From positions 248,001-312,000 of the forward strand of contig NZ_PPXD01000007.1 in the NCBI RefSeq assembly GCF_002909375.1: a stretch of DNA of 64,000 nt, written 5' to 3'. Numbering within the stretch: position 1 is the first letter of the stretch; every line of letters starts with the position of its first letter. The notes beneath the pieces are model-generated. The model was given only the letters and a program-made list of their open reading frames with translations. It did no database searches and was not told the origin of the DNA. The DNA is from Cryobacterium zongtaii (GTDB lineage: Bacteria; Actinomycetota; Actinomycetes; Actinomycetales; Microbacteriaceae). The translations under genes were made by a program, and so were the position numbers. Below, piece after piece: positions 28,255 through 35,613 of the stretch.

Positions 28255-28284
28255 ACTCTAGCCGATAGTGCGAGACAAATTCAA
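28255..28284 (-). promoter_or_regulatory. Candidate promoter of the copy B tRNA block
   Basis: On the minus strand TTGAAT (-35) and TAGAGT (-10) are separated by 18 bases, and tRNA-Gly begins about 30 bases downstream of the -10. The -10 and leader are conserved in copy A. Confidence 0.45.
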
Positions 28285-28384
28285 ACCGAGCGATTGCCGC
28301 GTGTCGCGGCCCCTCGATGTGCGCTCAGGCCCCGGTCTGGTCTAGTATCAGATGTCGCAGTCGAGAGGTTTTCGAGTGTGGTTC

Positions 28385-28457
28385 GGGCGATTGGCGCAGT
28401 TGGTAGCGCGCTTCCTTCACACGGAAGAGGTCGTGGGTTCGAGTCCCGCATCGCCCA
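28385..28457 (+). tRNA. tRNA-Val (CAC)
   Basis: Complete 73-base cloverleaf on the plus strand: acceptor GGGCGAT / ATCGCCC, anticodon loop TTCACAC, anticodon CAC, T-loop GGTTCGAGTC. A TAGTAT element at 28343-28348 is a possible -10. No encoded CCA. Confidence 0.95.
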
Positions 28458-28464
28458 CCGAAAC

Positions 28465-28486
28465 GGCCCCCGGAGAACCGGGGGCC
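28465..28486 (+). terminator. Terminator of tRNA-Val (CAC)
   Basis: Perfect 9-base arms ggcccccgg / ccgggggcc with an agaa loop, starting 8 bases after the tRNA and followed by tcgttggtt. Confidence 0.75.
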
Positions 28487-28567
28487 TCGTTGGTTAACGA
28501 TCGGAATTCGGTCCGGAACAGGCTGGCCGGCGCGGTGGACTCAGCGTTTCTTCGGCGCGGCCCCGCC

Positions 28568-29497
28568 CTAGCTTGACTCCCCAGCGCCCACCGGTGTCGA
28601 AGCGAACAGCACTCTGTCGCTGGCCACGAGGTCGTCGAGAGTCAATACCCGCTGGAGATCGTGCCCGGCGGCCAGGGCCAGGCGCAGTTGGTCATCGCTT
28701 TGGGGAGCGAGCCGACCTTCCATGAATCCGCCCAGTGCCCGAATCGCGCAGGCGGTGAGCACCCCCTCGGGAGTGCCGCCGATCCCCATGGCCAAATCGA
28801 TTCGCCCGCCGGGTGTGGCAGCGTCGATCGCGGCGGACACGTCGCCCTCCCCCGCGAGCACGACCCGTGCACCGACCCCGCGCAGTTCGGCCACGAGGCT
28901 CGCATGCCGCGGCTTGTCGAGCACGGCCACGGTGATCTCGGTCACCGGCTTCCCGAGCGCTTCGGCCAGGCGGCGCACGTTCTGACTCGGGGTGGCCCGA
29001 AGGTCGAGGATGCCGCGGGCCGGCGCCGAGGAGATGAGCTTGTCCATGTAGAACACGTCTCGGGGATCGAACAGCGTGCCGCGTGGAGCGAGGGCGATGA
29101 CACAGACGGATCCAGGCAGCCCTTCCTGCACGAGTCGCGTGCCGTCGAGCGGGTCGACGGCAATGTCGCAGGCCGGACCCTCGCCGGAGCCGAGTTCCTC
29201 GCCGTTGGCCAGCATCGGGGCTTCGTCCTTCTCCCCCTCCCCGATCACCACGTACCCGGCGAATGGCGCCGGCAGCAGTTCGGCGCGCATGGCGGCGACT
29301 GCCGCGGCATCCGCCGCATTCTTGTCACCGCGTCCGAACCAGACTTCGGCGGCCAGTGCCGCCGCGACCGTCGCCGCGCGTACCGCGGCGACCAGCTCCG
29401 CCGCATAGTGTTCGCCGCCGAGAACCGTGCTGGTGCTGGTGCCGGTACTCGGGCTTGTGCTCGGTCTGGCTGCGTCGGTCGTCGTGTTGCTGCTCAT
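28568..29497 (-). CDS. glpX: Class II fructose-1,6-bisphosphatase (GlpX)
   Basis: Hydrolyses fructose 1,6-bisphosphate to fructose 6-phosphate, the gluconeogenic step. The 309-residue product from ATG 29497 starts with a Ser/Thr-rich stretch of about 25 residues, then the conserved FGRGDKNAADAAAVAAMR, IGEGEKDEAPML (metal-binding Glu), DPLDGTRLVQEG and MGIGGTPEGVLTACA. The Thr of the usual DPIDGTT is read as GTR, a normal variant. Longer upstream frames lack homology. It is close to the tRNA-Val terminator and convergent with it. Confidence 0.94.
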   Translation of the reverse strand: MSSNTTTDAARPSTSPSTGTSTSTVLGGEHYAAELVAAVRAATVAAALAAEVWFGRGDKNAADAAAVAAMRAELLPAPFAGYVVIGEGEKDEAPMLANGEELGSGEGPACDIAVDPLDGTRLVQEGLPGSVCVIALAPRGTLFDPRDVFYMDKLISSAPARGILDLRATPSQNVRRLAEALGKPVTEITVAVLDKPRHASLVAELRGVGARVVLAGEGDVSAAIDAATPGGRIDLAMGIGGTPEGVLTACAIRALGGFMEGRLAPQSDDQLRLALAAGHDLQRVLTLDDLVASDRVLFASTPVGAGESS

Positions 29498-29551
29498 GGG
29501 ACTCGATGGTACCCGCAGGGCCGGGCCCGCCAGCCGAGATAGTGTCAACGG

Positions 29552-29842
29552 GTGATCAGAGAACACGCCATTCTGCCCGTGCGACCCGGCCGTGAAGACG
29601 CCTTCCTCGCTGCGTTCCAGACGGCCCGGCCGCTCATCGAGTCGAGGCCCGGCTTCCGTGGACTCAGCCTGTCCAGGTCGGTTGAGAATCCATCGACCTT
29701 CCTGCTGCTGGTGGACTGGGAACGGTTGGAGGACCACACCGAGGGGTTCAGGGGCTCCCCTGAATACGCCGACTGGAGAGCGCTGCTGCACAGTTTTTAC
29801 GACCCGTTCCCCGAGGTGCAGCACTTCATCTCCGTGCCCTGA
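29552..29842 (+). CDS. Antibiotic biosynthesis monooxygenase-fold (ABM) protein
   Basis: A 96-residue dimeric alpha+beta-barrel-type protein. It starts IREHAILPVRPGREDAFLAAF, then GFRGLSLSRSVENPSTFLLLVDWERLEDHTEGFRGSPEY, matching ABM proteins of the YgiN/HmoB type. These act as small monooxygenases or haem degraders; the substrate here is unknown. GTG 29552 lies 54 bases from the divergent glpX start, so they share a promoter region. Confidence 0.85.
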   Translation: MIREHAILPVRPGREDAFLAAFQTARPLIESRPGFRGLSLSRSVENPSTFLLLVDWERLEDHTEGFRGSPEYADWRALLHSFYDPFPEVQHFISVP

Positions 29843-29974
29843 TCTGTGCCCTGATTCGGGCTGGCCGCTCCTCCACAAGCGACCGGTCGGCGCACTTTTC
29901 CACACCCGGTTCTGCAGGGGTGGGAGTGCCGGTGGTCGGTGCGATTATCGGGGTAGGAGCGGCCTAGCTGAGCA

Positions 29975-31018
29975 GTTCCCGACCGACCCGCCCACCGCAG
30001 CATCGCGAAGGCGATCGCTAAACGGGCTCGCGCACTCGCGGACCTGCAGCGGTGGAGCTCCGACCCTGCCACCGCGAAACTGCTCAACCCCGACTACGCC
30101 GATCGCACCGCGGAGAACCTGATCGGTGAATCCAGCCTGTTCGCAGGCCCGATGACAGCCACCCTGACGGCGATGAGCCACGGCGACATCAGCTACCGGC
30201 ACGGGCAGGTGCTCATGGAACAACTCAGCTTCATCCCGCTCGAGGAAGCCGCCGCCTTCGAAGCCAAGTTACTGCCGGCGAAAGACCTCACCGTCGGCAA
30301 GCTCGCCGTCAAGGCCCGGCGGATGCGGGAACGCGCGCAGCCCGAGACCCTGACCACACGGGCCACCGCCGCGATCGCCGAACGCGGGGTCTGGTGGGAG
30401 GGCCGGGCCGATGTCATGGGCACCCTGACCTGGTACGGCACCGCGGTGCAGACCCAGGCCGCTCACGACAGGTTGACCCGCATCGCCCAAGCCACCCAGA
30501 ACCAGGAGCGGCAGGACCCGTCGATTCCCGAGACGGGGCGGCGCACGATCGGCCAGATCTGCGCCGACGCGATGACCCACCCCGAGACCTGTGCCGTGCT
30601 CTCGGTCGGAAAAGAACACTACAAAGCCCCCGCCGACCTGCGCCGCTGGGTCGCCCTGCGCGGCGGCACTTGCCGCTTCCCCGGCTGCACCCGACCCGCG
30701 TCCCGCAGCGACCTCGACCTCGACCTCGACCTCGACCTCGACCACACCATCGCACGAGAACACGGCGGACCCACCGACTACGACAACCTGGCCCACCTCT
30801 GCCGCGCCCACCACCGACTCAAACACCAAACACTATGGGCCGTGGTGCAAGAACCCGGCGGGGTGCTGCGCTGGACCTTCCCGGCCGGGGAAACCCACCG
30901 CACCTACCCCGAAACCACCCTCGGGCCACCACCCACCCTGGCCCCCACTCCCGAACGACCGGCAGCACCGGCCCGGCCACAGGCGAACGACCGGCCTGAT
31001 GATCCACCGCCCTTCTAG
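29975..31018 (+). pseudogene. 5'-truncated DUF222/HNH endonuclease gene
   Basis: The frame reads a DUF222 C-terminal half from about 29975 (SIAKAIAKRARALADLQRW), then GESSLFAGPMTATLTAMS, LRRWVALRGGTCRFPGCTRP and HTIAREHGGPTDYDNLAHLCRAHHRLKH, an HNH zinc-type nuclease domain. Homology-like sequence begins upstream of the first ATG (30152) and a stop (TGA at about 29969) ends the frame further up, while normal family members have another 130-200 N-terminal residues. No other frame encodes them. A 288-residue product from ATG 30152 remains possible. An expanded (Asp-Leu)5 run sits in the HNH region. Such genes are multicopy in Microbacteriaceae. Confidence 0.65.
30710..30742. repeat. gacctc hexanucleotide microsatellite
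   Basis: Five perfect gacctc units plus gac, encoding DLDLDLDLDLD just before the conserved His-Thr-Ile of the HNH domain. Confidence 0.95.
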
Positions 31019-31115
31019 CGCTCCCCCAACCGTCTCGGAGGACGCGCAGCAGCAGGCACTTGCTAATTCGGCAATTCTGTTTGTCAATCTTGGAGCGGCG
31101 CTTCAGCATGGTGAT

Positions 31116-32270
31116 ATGACCAGCAACGGCACGTCTCCCTCTATCCCCCGTCTTCCACATCCGCAGACACAGACACAGACACAGACACACGACGTCGTCA
31201 TCATCGGCGGCGGCGCTGCCGGACTCAGCGCCGCAGTTGTGCTCGGGCGGGCACGACGTTCGGTGGTCGTCGTCGACAACGGACATCCGCGCAACGCGCC
31301 CGCCGCGGGCGTGCACAGCTTCCTCACCCGCGACGGCTTGCGCCCCGCCGAGCTGGTGCGCCTCGGCCAGGAGGAGGCCCGCTCCTACGGCGTGGAGTTC
31401 GTCATGGGCCGGGCCGTCGACAGCCGACGCTCGGCGCAGGGCTTCACCGTGACCCTCGATGACGGCAGCACAGTGTCGGGGCGCCGGCTGCTGGTAGCGA
31501 CCGGGCTCGTCGACGAACTTCCCGATGTCCCCGGCCTCGCCGAGCGGTGGGGGCGGGACGTGCTGCACTGCCCGTACTGCCATGGCTGGGAGGTCAGGGA
31601 CCAGACCATCGGCATCCTCGGCACCGGGCCGAAGTCGGTTCACCAGGCGCTGCTCTTTCGCCAGTGGAGTAGGAACATCACTCTCTTTTTGCACGGCGAC
31701 ATGCTCGACGCCGACGGCACGATTTCCGAGCAGCACGGACCGACCGATGCGGAGTGGGAGCAACTCGCCGCCCGCGGCGTCAGCGTCGTGATCGGCCCGG
31801 TAGCGGGCCTCGACGTGCGGGACAAGTCCCTGGCCGGGGTTCGCCTGGCCAGCGGTCGCCTGTTCCCCCTGCAGGCGCTCGTGGTCGCCCCGACGTTCAC
31901 GGCCCGCACCGACTTCCTCGCCGGGCTTGGGCTGGCCTCGACACCGCATCCGCTCGGCGTCGGCACCCAGTTGGACAGCGACGAGACCGGGCGCGTACTC
32001 AACGACGGTGCCGTGGTGCCCGGTGTCTGGGCGGCCGGCAACGCCACCAACCTGATGGCGCAGGTCGTCGTGTCCGCCGCCGCCGGGCTCGGCGTTGCCA
32101 CGATGATCAACTCCGACCTCATAGCGGCGGAGGTGGAGACCGCCGTGACGGCCTACCGCAGTCCGTTCTCGGCCGCCAACGAGGCCCGCAACAGCGACTC
32201 GGTGCTCGGCGATCGCCGACACGGGGTTCATCCAGAGCACACACCGGCTCGGGAAGGACAGAGCCGATAA
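31116..32270 (+). CDS. NAD(P)/FAD-dependent oxidoreductase, thioredoxin-reductase-like
   Basis: A roughly 384-residue flavoprotein from ATG 31116. The FAD-binding motif VVIIGGGAAGLSAA is near residue 28, HCPYCHGWE carries a CxxC redox-active disulfide near residue 150, TIGILGTGPKSVHQA is the NAD(P)-binding loop, and PGVWAAGNATNLMAQ is the C-terminal FAD signature. The CPYC and HG context resembles thioredoxin-reductase-like small-molecule dithiol oxidases (GliT type) rather than TrxB, which has CATC. The physiological substrate is unknown. The N-terminus has a (Gln-Thr)4 run from a microsatellite, and the last 40 residues are not conserved. Confidence 0.88.
   Translation: MTSNGTSPSIPRLPHPQTQTQTQTHDVVIIGGGAAGLSAAVVLGRARRSVVVVDNGHPRNAPAAGVHSFLTRDGLRPAELVRLGQEEARSYGVEFVMGRAVDSRRSAQGFTVTLDDGSTVSGRRLLVATGLVDELPDVPGLAERWGRDVLHCPYCHGWEVRDQTIGILGTGPKSVHQALLFRQWSRNITLFLHGDMLDADGTISEQHGPTDAEWEQLAARGVSVVIGPVAGLDVRDKSLAGVRLASGRLFPLQALVVAPTFTARTDFLAGLGLASTPHPLGVGTQLDSDETGRVLNDGAVVPGVWAAGNATNLMAQVVVSAAAGLGVATMINSDLIAAEVETAVTAYRSPFSAANEARNSDSVLGDRRHGVHPEHTPAREGQSR
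31164..31187. repeat. cagaca microsatellite
   Basis: Four perfect cagaca units encode QTQTQTQT just before the FAD-binding strand of the flavoprotein. Confidence 0.95.
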
Positions 32271-32321
32271 CGTCCACGTCGGCCAGCCCAACGGGACTGC
32301 TGTGGTCGCTCTCGCGGCCGG

Positions 32322-33050
32322 TCAGTCCCTGGTGCCGAACCAGGTCGTGATTCCGGGTGAGTAGAGCACCGAATCCGGTGCCCGGGATCCTGCCAGCCCC
32401 GGGAAACCGGCCACCGAGAGCAGGCTGTCGTCCAGTGAGATCAGCTGCGCCGTGAACAGCCGCCACGGCTGGTGGTGGTTGCGCAGCCGGATGGTGCGGC
32501 CGCGCACCCGGGTGAACAGCGCCCAGCGCGCGGTGAGGAAGTCGGCCAGCGGATCCTCTACGACGGGCTGACCCGTCGATCGCACGACGATCTGAGTGTG
32601 CGCGTGCGCGGCGAGGTGGCGGGTGGACGAGTAGCGGTACTCGCCGGCCACCACTTCCACCCGTGTGCGTGACCACATGTAGGGCAGCGCGAAGAGCGCG
32701 CGGGCGGCCAGCACCGCGGCGAGCCTGGACGCCTCGAGCGACACGAATACCACACCCCGCCGCCCGCGGTCGTCGACCGCGTAGAGACGCACATTGACCT
32801 CGACGAACGAGCCGAAATACGGGATCGGCGCGCTGCCGAACACAGTGGCTCGGTCCAGGACGAACGGGATCAGGCCGACCCAGCTGGAGCCGTCGTAGAC
32901 GTCGGGCCGGAGGCCGTCCGGGAGCAGTGGCGCCACCTGGTCGGCGTCGACCCGCCAATGCAGGAAAACCAGATCTGACCAGCGCTGACTGGCCGTCGCC
33001 CGGCCGACGAGCGGCGGGGCGACGGCCGTGATCGGCCAGGGTTCCGACAC
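32322..33050 (-). CDS. DUF2071 family protein (YqjF-like)
   Basis: About 242 residues from GTG 33050. Contains RWSDLVFLHWRVDADQVAPLLPDGLRPDVYDGSSWVGL-type segments (HWRVD, PDGLRPD, DGSSWVGLIPF) and SFVEVNVRLYAVDD, the hallmark of YqjF/DUF2071 proteins, whose function is unknown. A longer frame to 33200 would overlap the flotillin tail and is Pro/Arg-rich, so I reject it. It lies 7 bases after the flotillin gene and is probably translationally coupled to it. Confidence 0.85.
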   Translation of the reverse strand: MSEPWPITAVAPPLVGRATASQRWSDLVFLHWRVDADQVAPLLPDGLRPDVYDGSSWVGLIPFVLDRATVFGSAPIPYFGSFVEVNVRLYAVDDRGRRGVVFVSLEASRLAAVLAARALFALPYMWSRTRVEVVAGEYRYSSTRHLAAHAHTQIVVRSTGQPVVEDPLADFLTARWALFTRVRGRTIRLRNHHQPWRLFTAQLISLDDSLLSVAGFPGLAGSRAPDSVLYSPGITTWFGTRD

Positions 33051-33057
33051 GGTGTGG

Positions 33058-34527
33058 CTAGACGGCGTCGGTGTGAACGGCGTCGGTGTGAACGGCGCCG
33101 CTGTGAACCGTGTCAGCGTCGGCAGAAACCGGCATCTGTGCGGGCACAAAACCGTCGCCGGCCTGGGCCTTCGCCAGTGCCGTACCGGCAGCGGTTCCAC
33201 CGATCAGGCCGCCGAGCAGGTCCTTGATGCCCACGCCCATGGTGGAGTTGAGCACGGCGTCGACCTCGGAGAAGCCGGAGGCGACGTTCTTGCTGAGCTG
33301 GCTCGCACCGTCGGTGGAGATCACCGTGAGCTGGTCGATGTTGCCCATCGGCGCGGCCAGCTCGTGCGCGATCTTCGGCAGCATCTCGACAAGGCGCAAC
33401 TGGATGAGCGCCTCGGACTGCTCGGCCACGGCCTGGGCGCTGAGGCGGGTAGCCTCGGCCTCTGCCGAGCCGCGGGCCAGGATGGCGTCGGCGTTGGCCT
33501 GACCCTCGGCCCGGATGGCCTCGGCGGACGCCACCCGGCTGTCGCGGTCGGCGTTGGCCGCCGCGACGCGGGCCTCGGCGGCTGCGGCTGCGGAGACCCG
33601 CACGCGGTACGCGTCGGCGTCGGCCACGGCGTTGACCTCGGAGTCAAGCTCGGCCTTTCGCAGGCTGGCGCGACGCTTGGCGGTCAGCTCCTGCTCCTGA
33701 ACGATGTTCTGTTGGGCCTTCGCCTCGGCTAGCGGCTTGGCCGCAGCGGCCTCGGCGGAGGCCTTGTCGGTGTCGAGCTGGAGCGCCGCCTTGCGCAGCG
33801 CCAGGGTGTTCTGGGCCTCGGCCACGGCCTGTTCGGCGATGATCGAAGCTTCCTGCGCTTCCCGGTTGGCCTGGTGCTCGGCCACCTCGGCCTGTCGTCG
33901 CACCTTGGCCTGTTCGGCACGACCCAGGTCGCGGATGTAGTCGTTGGCGTCGGTGATGCCCTTGATCTCGAACGAGTCGACGTCGACGCCCTGGTTGGCG
34001 AGGGATTCCCGGGCGGTGGCGAGCACCGACGTGCCGAGCTCATCACGCTTCTGGATGATGGTCATCACGTCGGTGGCGCCTATCGAGGACCGCAGGGAAC
34101 CGCTGAGCACCTCCTGGGCGAAGTTGTCGATGTTCTTGTCCTGGCCGGTGAAACGCTGGGCAGCAGCGCGGATCGCGGTCGGGTCGTCGCCGACCTTGAC
34201 GATCGCGACGGCTTCGACGGTGAGAGTGATTCCGTTGCGGTCCTGGGCGACAGCCGTGATCTCGATGGCCCGGCTTCGCAGGCTGATCTTGAACGCCTTC
34301 TGGAAGAAGGGGGTTATGAACACACCCTGGCCGTGAACCACACGCTGGCCGGACTCCTCGAGGGTGGCGCCGTCGACGATGGTCTTCTTGGACTTCTTGC
34401 CGGTGATGACGAGGGCTTCGTCCGGCCCGGCGTTCTTGTACACCGAGCGGGCGTAGACGAGCACGATCACACCCACCACAATGACGAGGAAGACGATACC
34501 GATAATCGGACTGAGGAGTTCTAACAT
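33058..34527 (-). CDS. Flotillin-like SPFH-domain protein
   Basis: A 489-residue membrane scaffold of the flotillin/FloT type. N-terminal hydrophobic helix LLSPIIGIVFLVIVVGVIVLVYA (about 4-27), then an SPFH domain (about 40-210) with GQRVVHGQGVFITPFFQ and GVDVDSFEIKGITD. A long Ala/Glu-rich coiled coil follows, with EAQNTLALRKAAL and SAEAEATRLSAQAVAEQ, then the conserved LSKNVASGFSEVDAVLNSTMGV region. Flotillins organise membrane microdomains. The C-terminal last 20 residues carry a VHTDA repeat. No NfeD-type partner is adjacent, unlike many flotillin operons. Confidence 0.92.
   Translation of the reverse strand: MLELLSPIIGIVFLVIVVGVIVLVYARSVYKNAGPDEALVITGKKSKKTIVDGATLEESGQRVVHGQGVFITPFFQKAFKISLRSRAIEITAVAQDRNGITLTVEAVAIVKVGDDPTAIRAAAQRFTGQDKNIDNFAQEVLSGSLRSSIGATDVMTIIQKRDELGTSVLATARESLANQGVDVDSFEIKGITDANDYIRDLGRAEQAKVRRQAEVAEHQANREAQEASIIAEQAVAEAQNTLALRKAALQLDTDKASAEAAAAKPLAEAKAQQNIVQEQELTAKRRASLRKAELDSEVNAVADADAYRVRVSAAAAAEARVAAANADRDSRVASAEAIRAEGQANADAILARGSAEAEATRLSAQAVAEQSEALIQLRLVEMLPKIAHELAAPMGNIDQLTVISTDGASQLSKNVASGFSEVDAVLNSTMGVGIKDLLGGLIGGTAAGTALAKAQAGDGFVPAQMPVSADADTVHSGAVHTDAVHTDAV
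33062..33106. repeat. 15-bp tandem repeat at the flotillin C-terminus
   Basis: Three units of acggcgtcggtgtga (the third variant), on the coding strand giving HTDAV-type pentapeptides at the end of the protein. Confidence 0.8.
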
Positions 34528-34649
34528 GTGTACCTTCCGGTCCGCGCCAGGCGAACGTCACGTCGCGCAGCCAGAAGGGCCCCGCTCCCTCCACGTAGGC
34601 TAGCGCTCCCGCGCCCCGGCGTGCGGGGTCAGAAGGGTCGATTGTCTTC

Positions 34650-34985
34650 TCAGGCCAGCAATTTTGCCTTCGCCGCCGTGAACTCAGTGTCATTGAGCAC
34701 CCCGGCATTGTGGAGTTGGGACAGCTGGTTCAGCTGGTCGAGCAGGGCGGAATCTCCCGAGGCCGGTGGCGCAGCCGCCTGCTGCTGCTGGGCGTCGTAC
34801 TCGGCCTGGGCTTGGGCATCAGCCTGTGCCTGGGCATCGGCATCGGCCTGGGCCTGTGCGTCCTGGGCCCTGCCCTGCTGCCGCCGCTGCACATTGCCGC
34901 TCACGGCTGTGGCGGTGCCGGCGACGACCGCTGTTCGCGCGGCCATGCCCAGGAGTCCGGGGCGACCCCGTCGAAGTGGTGACAT
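34650..34985 (-). CDS. SHOCT domain-containing small protein
   Basis: A 111-residue protein beginning MSPLRRGRPGLLGMAARTAVVAGTATAV, a hydrophobic/glycine N-terminal segment, then an Ala/Gln/Asp-rich linker (QAQADADAQAQADAQAQ), and a C-terminal SHOCT motif LDQLNQLSQLHNAGVLNDTEFTAAKAKLL. SHOCT domains are short helical modules seen in membrane-stress proteins. Located between flotillin and DUF6325 on the same strand. Confidence 0.88.
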   Translation of the reverse strand: MSPLRRGRPGLLGMAARTAVVAGTATAVSGNVQRRQQGRAQDAQAQADADAQAQADAQAQAEYDAQQQQAAAPPASGDSALLDQLNQLSQLHNAGVLNDTEFTAAKAKLLA

Positions 34986-35073
34986 GATCTGGTCCTTACT
35001 TTTCGTGGATGACTGTTCGTGGATAAACGCGTCGATGGCTCTGGTTCGGTGTGCGGATCCGGTGTCGGCGAGG

Positions 35074-35496
35074 TCAAACCGCGGCGTCGAGTACCGCGTT
35101 CACGACGGCCGCGGGAATCCGCTCCTGATGGAGCACCGCTCCCCCCGATGCCGACAGTACGGAAGCGAAGTGCCGGGCCCAGGTCAGTTCCACGACCAGA
35201 ACCGCGGCTGAGGTACCAGGCGGCAGGTCCACCGCGAGTTCCTCGACATCGTCCAGTCCGGCGAGGCCGAGTTCTCCCAGTGCCAGGTCCGGCAATTGCG
35301 CCTTCTCGGGCAGATCCTCCACCTCGACGATCCGCAGGTCGCCCTCGACGCTGCGAGAGACGAAGATCAGGTCGAGGAGGGTGACTGTCTTCTCATCGAT
35401 CAGGGCTCGCAGTGCCTCACTCAGAGCGGCACCCGGCCTCTCGCCGTCAAAGGAGATCAGGAGAATCTCCACGGGTCCGTACGTGAATTCCGCCAT
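35074..35496 (-). CDS. DUF6325 family protein
   Basis: A 140-residue soluble protein starting MAEFTYGPVEILLISFDGERPGAALSEAL, followed by alternating beta strands and helices (ALIDEKTVTLLDLIFVSR; GTSAAVLVVELTWARHF). It fits DUF6325, a DUF1269-like family often encoded beside SHOCT proteins in Actinobacteria. Function is unknown. I choose ATG 35496; the open frame upstream is arginine-rich and not conserved. Confidence 0.75.
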   Translation of the reverse strand: MAEFTYGPVEILLISFDGERPGAALSEALRALIDEKTVTLLDLIFVSRSVEGDLRIVEVEDLPEKAQLPDLALGELGLAGLDDVEELAVDLPPGTSAAVLVVELTWARHFASVLSASGGAVLHQERIPAAVVNAVLDAAV

Positions 35497-35613
35497 CGAG
35501 TGTCCCTTCGTCAAACGTGCGGGCAGACGCACCGCCACCCGGTTCGGGCTCAGTGTCGCCGTGCACCCGCGGGGTCGAGTCACCCGGAAAGGGTGAATCT
35601 GGACCTGACCTGG

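Noticed and set aside
30394-30999. Second plus-strand frame over the HNH region
   Set aside because: Pro/Arg-rich +1 shadow; the HNH frame is the real one.
33051-33200. 50-residue N-terminal extension of the DUF2071 protein
   Set aside because: Overlaps the repetitive flotillin 3' end and reads as repeat-derived TPFTPTP sequence.
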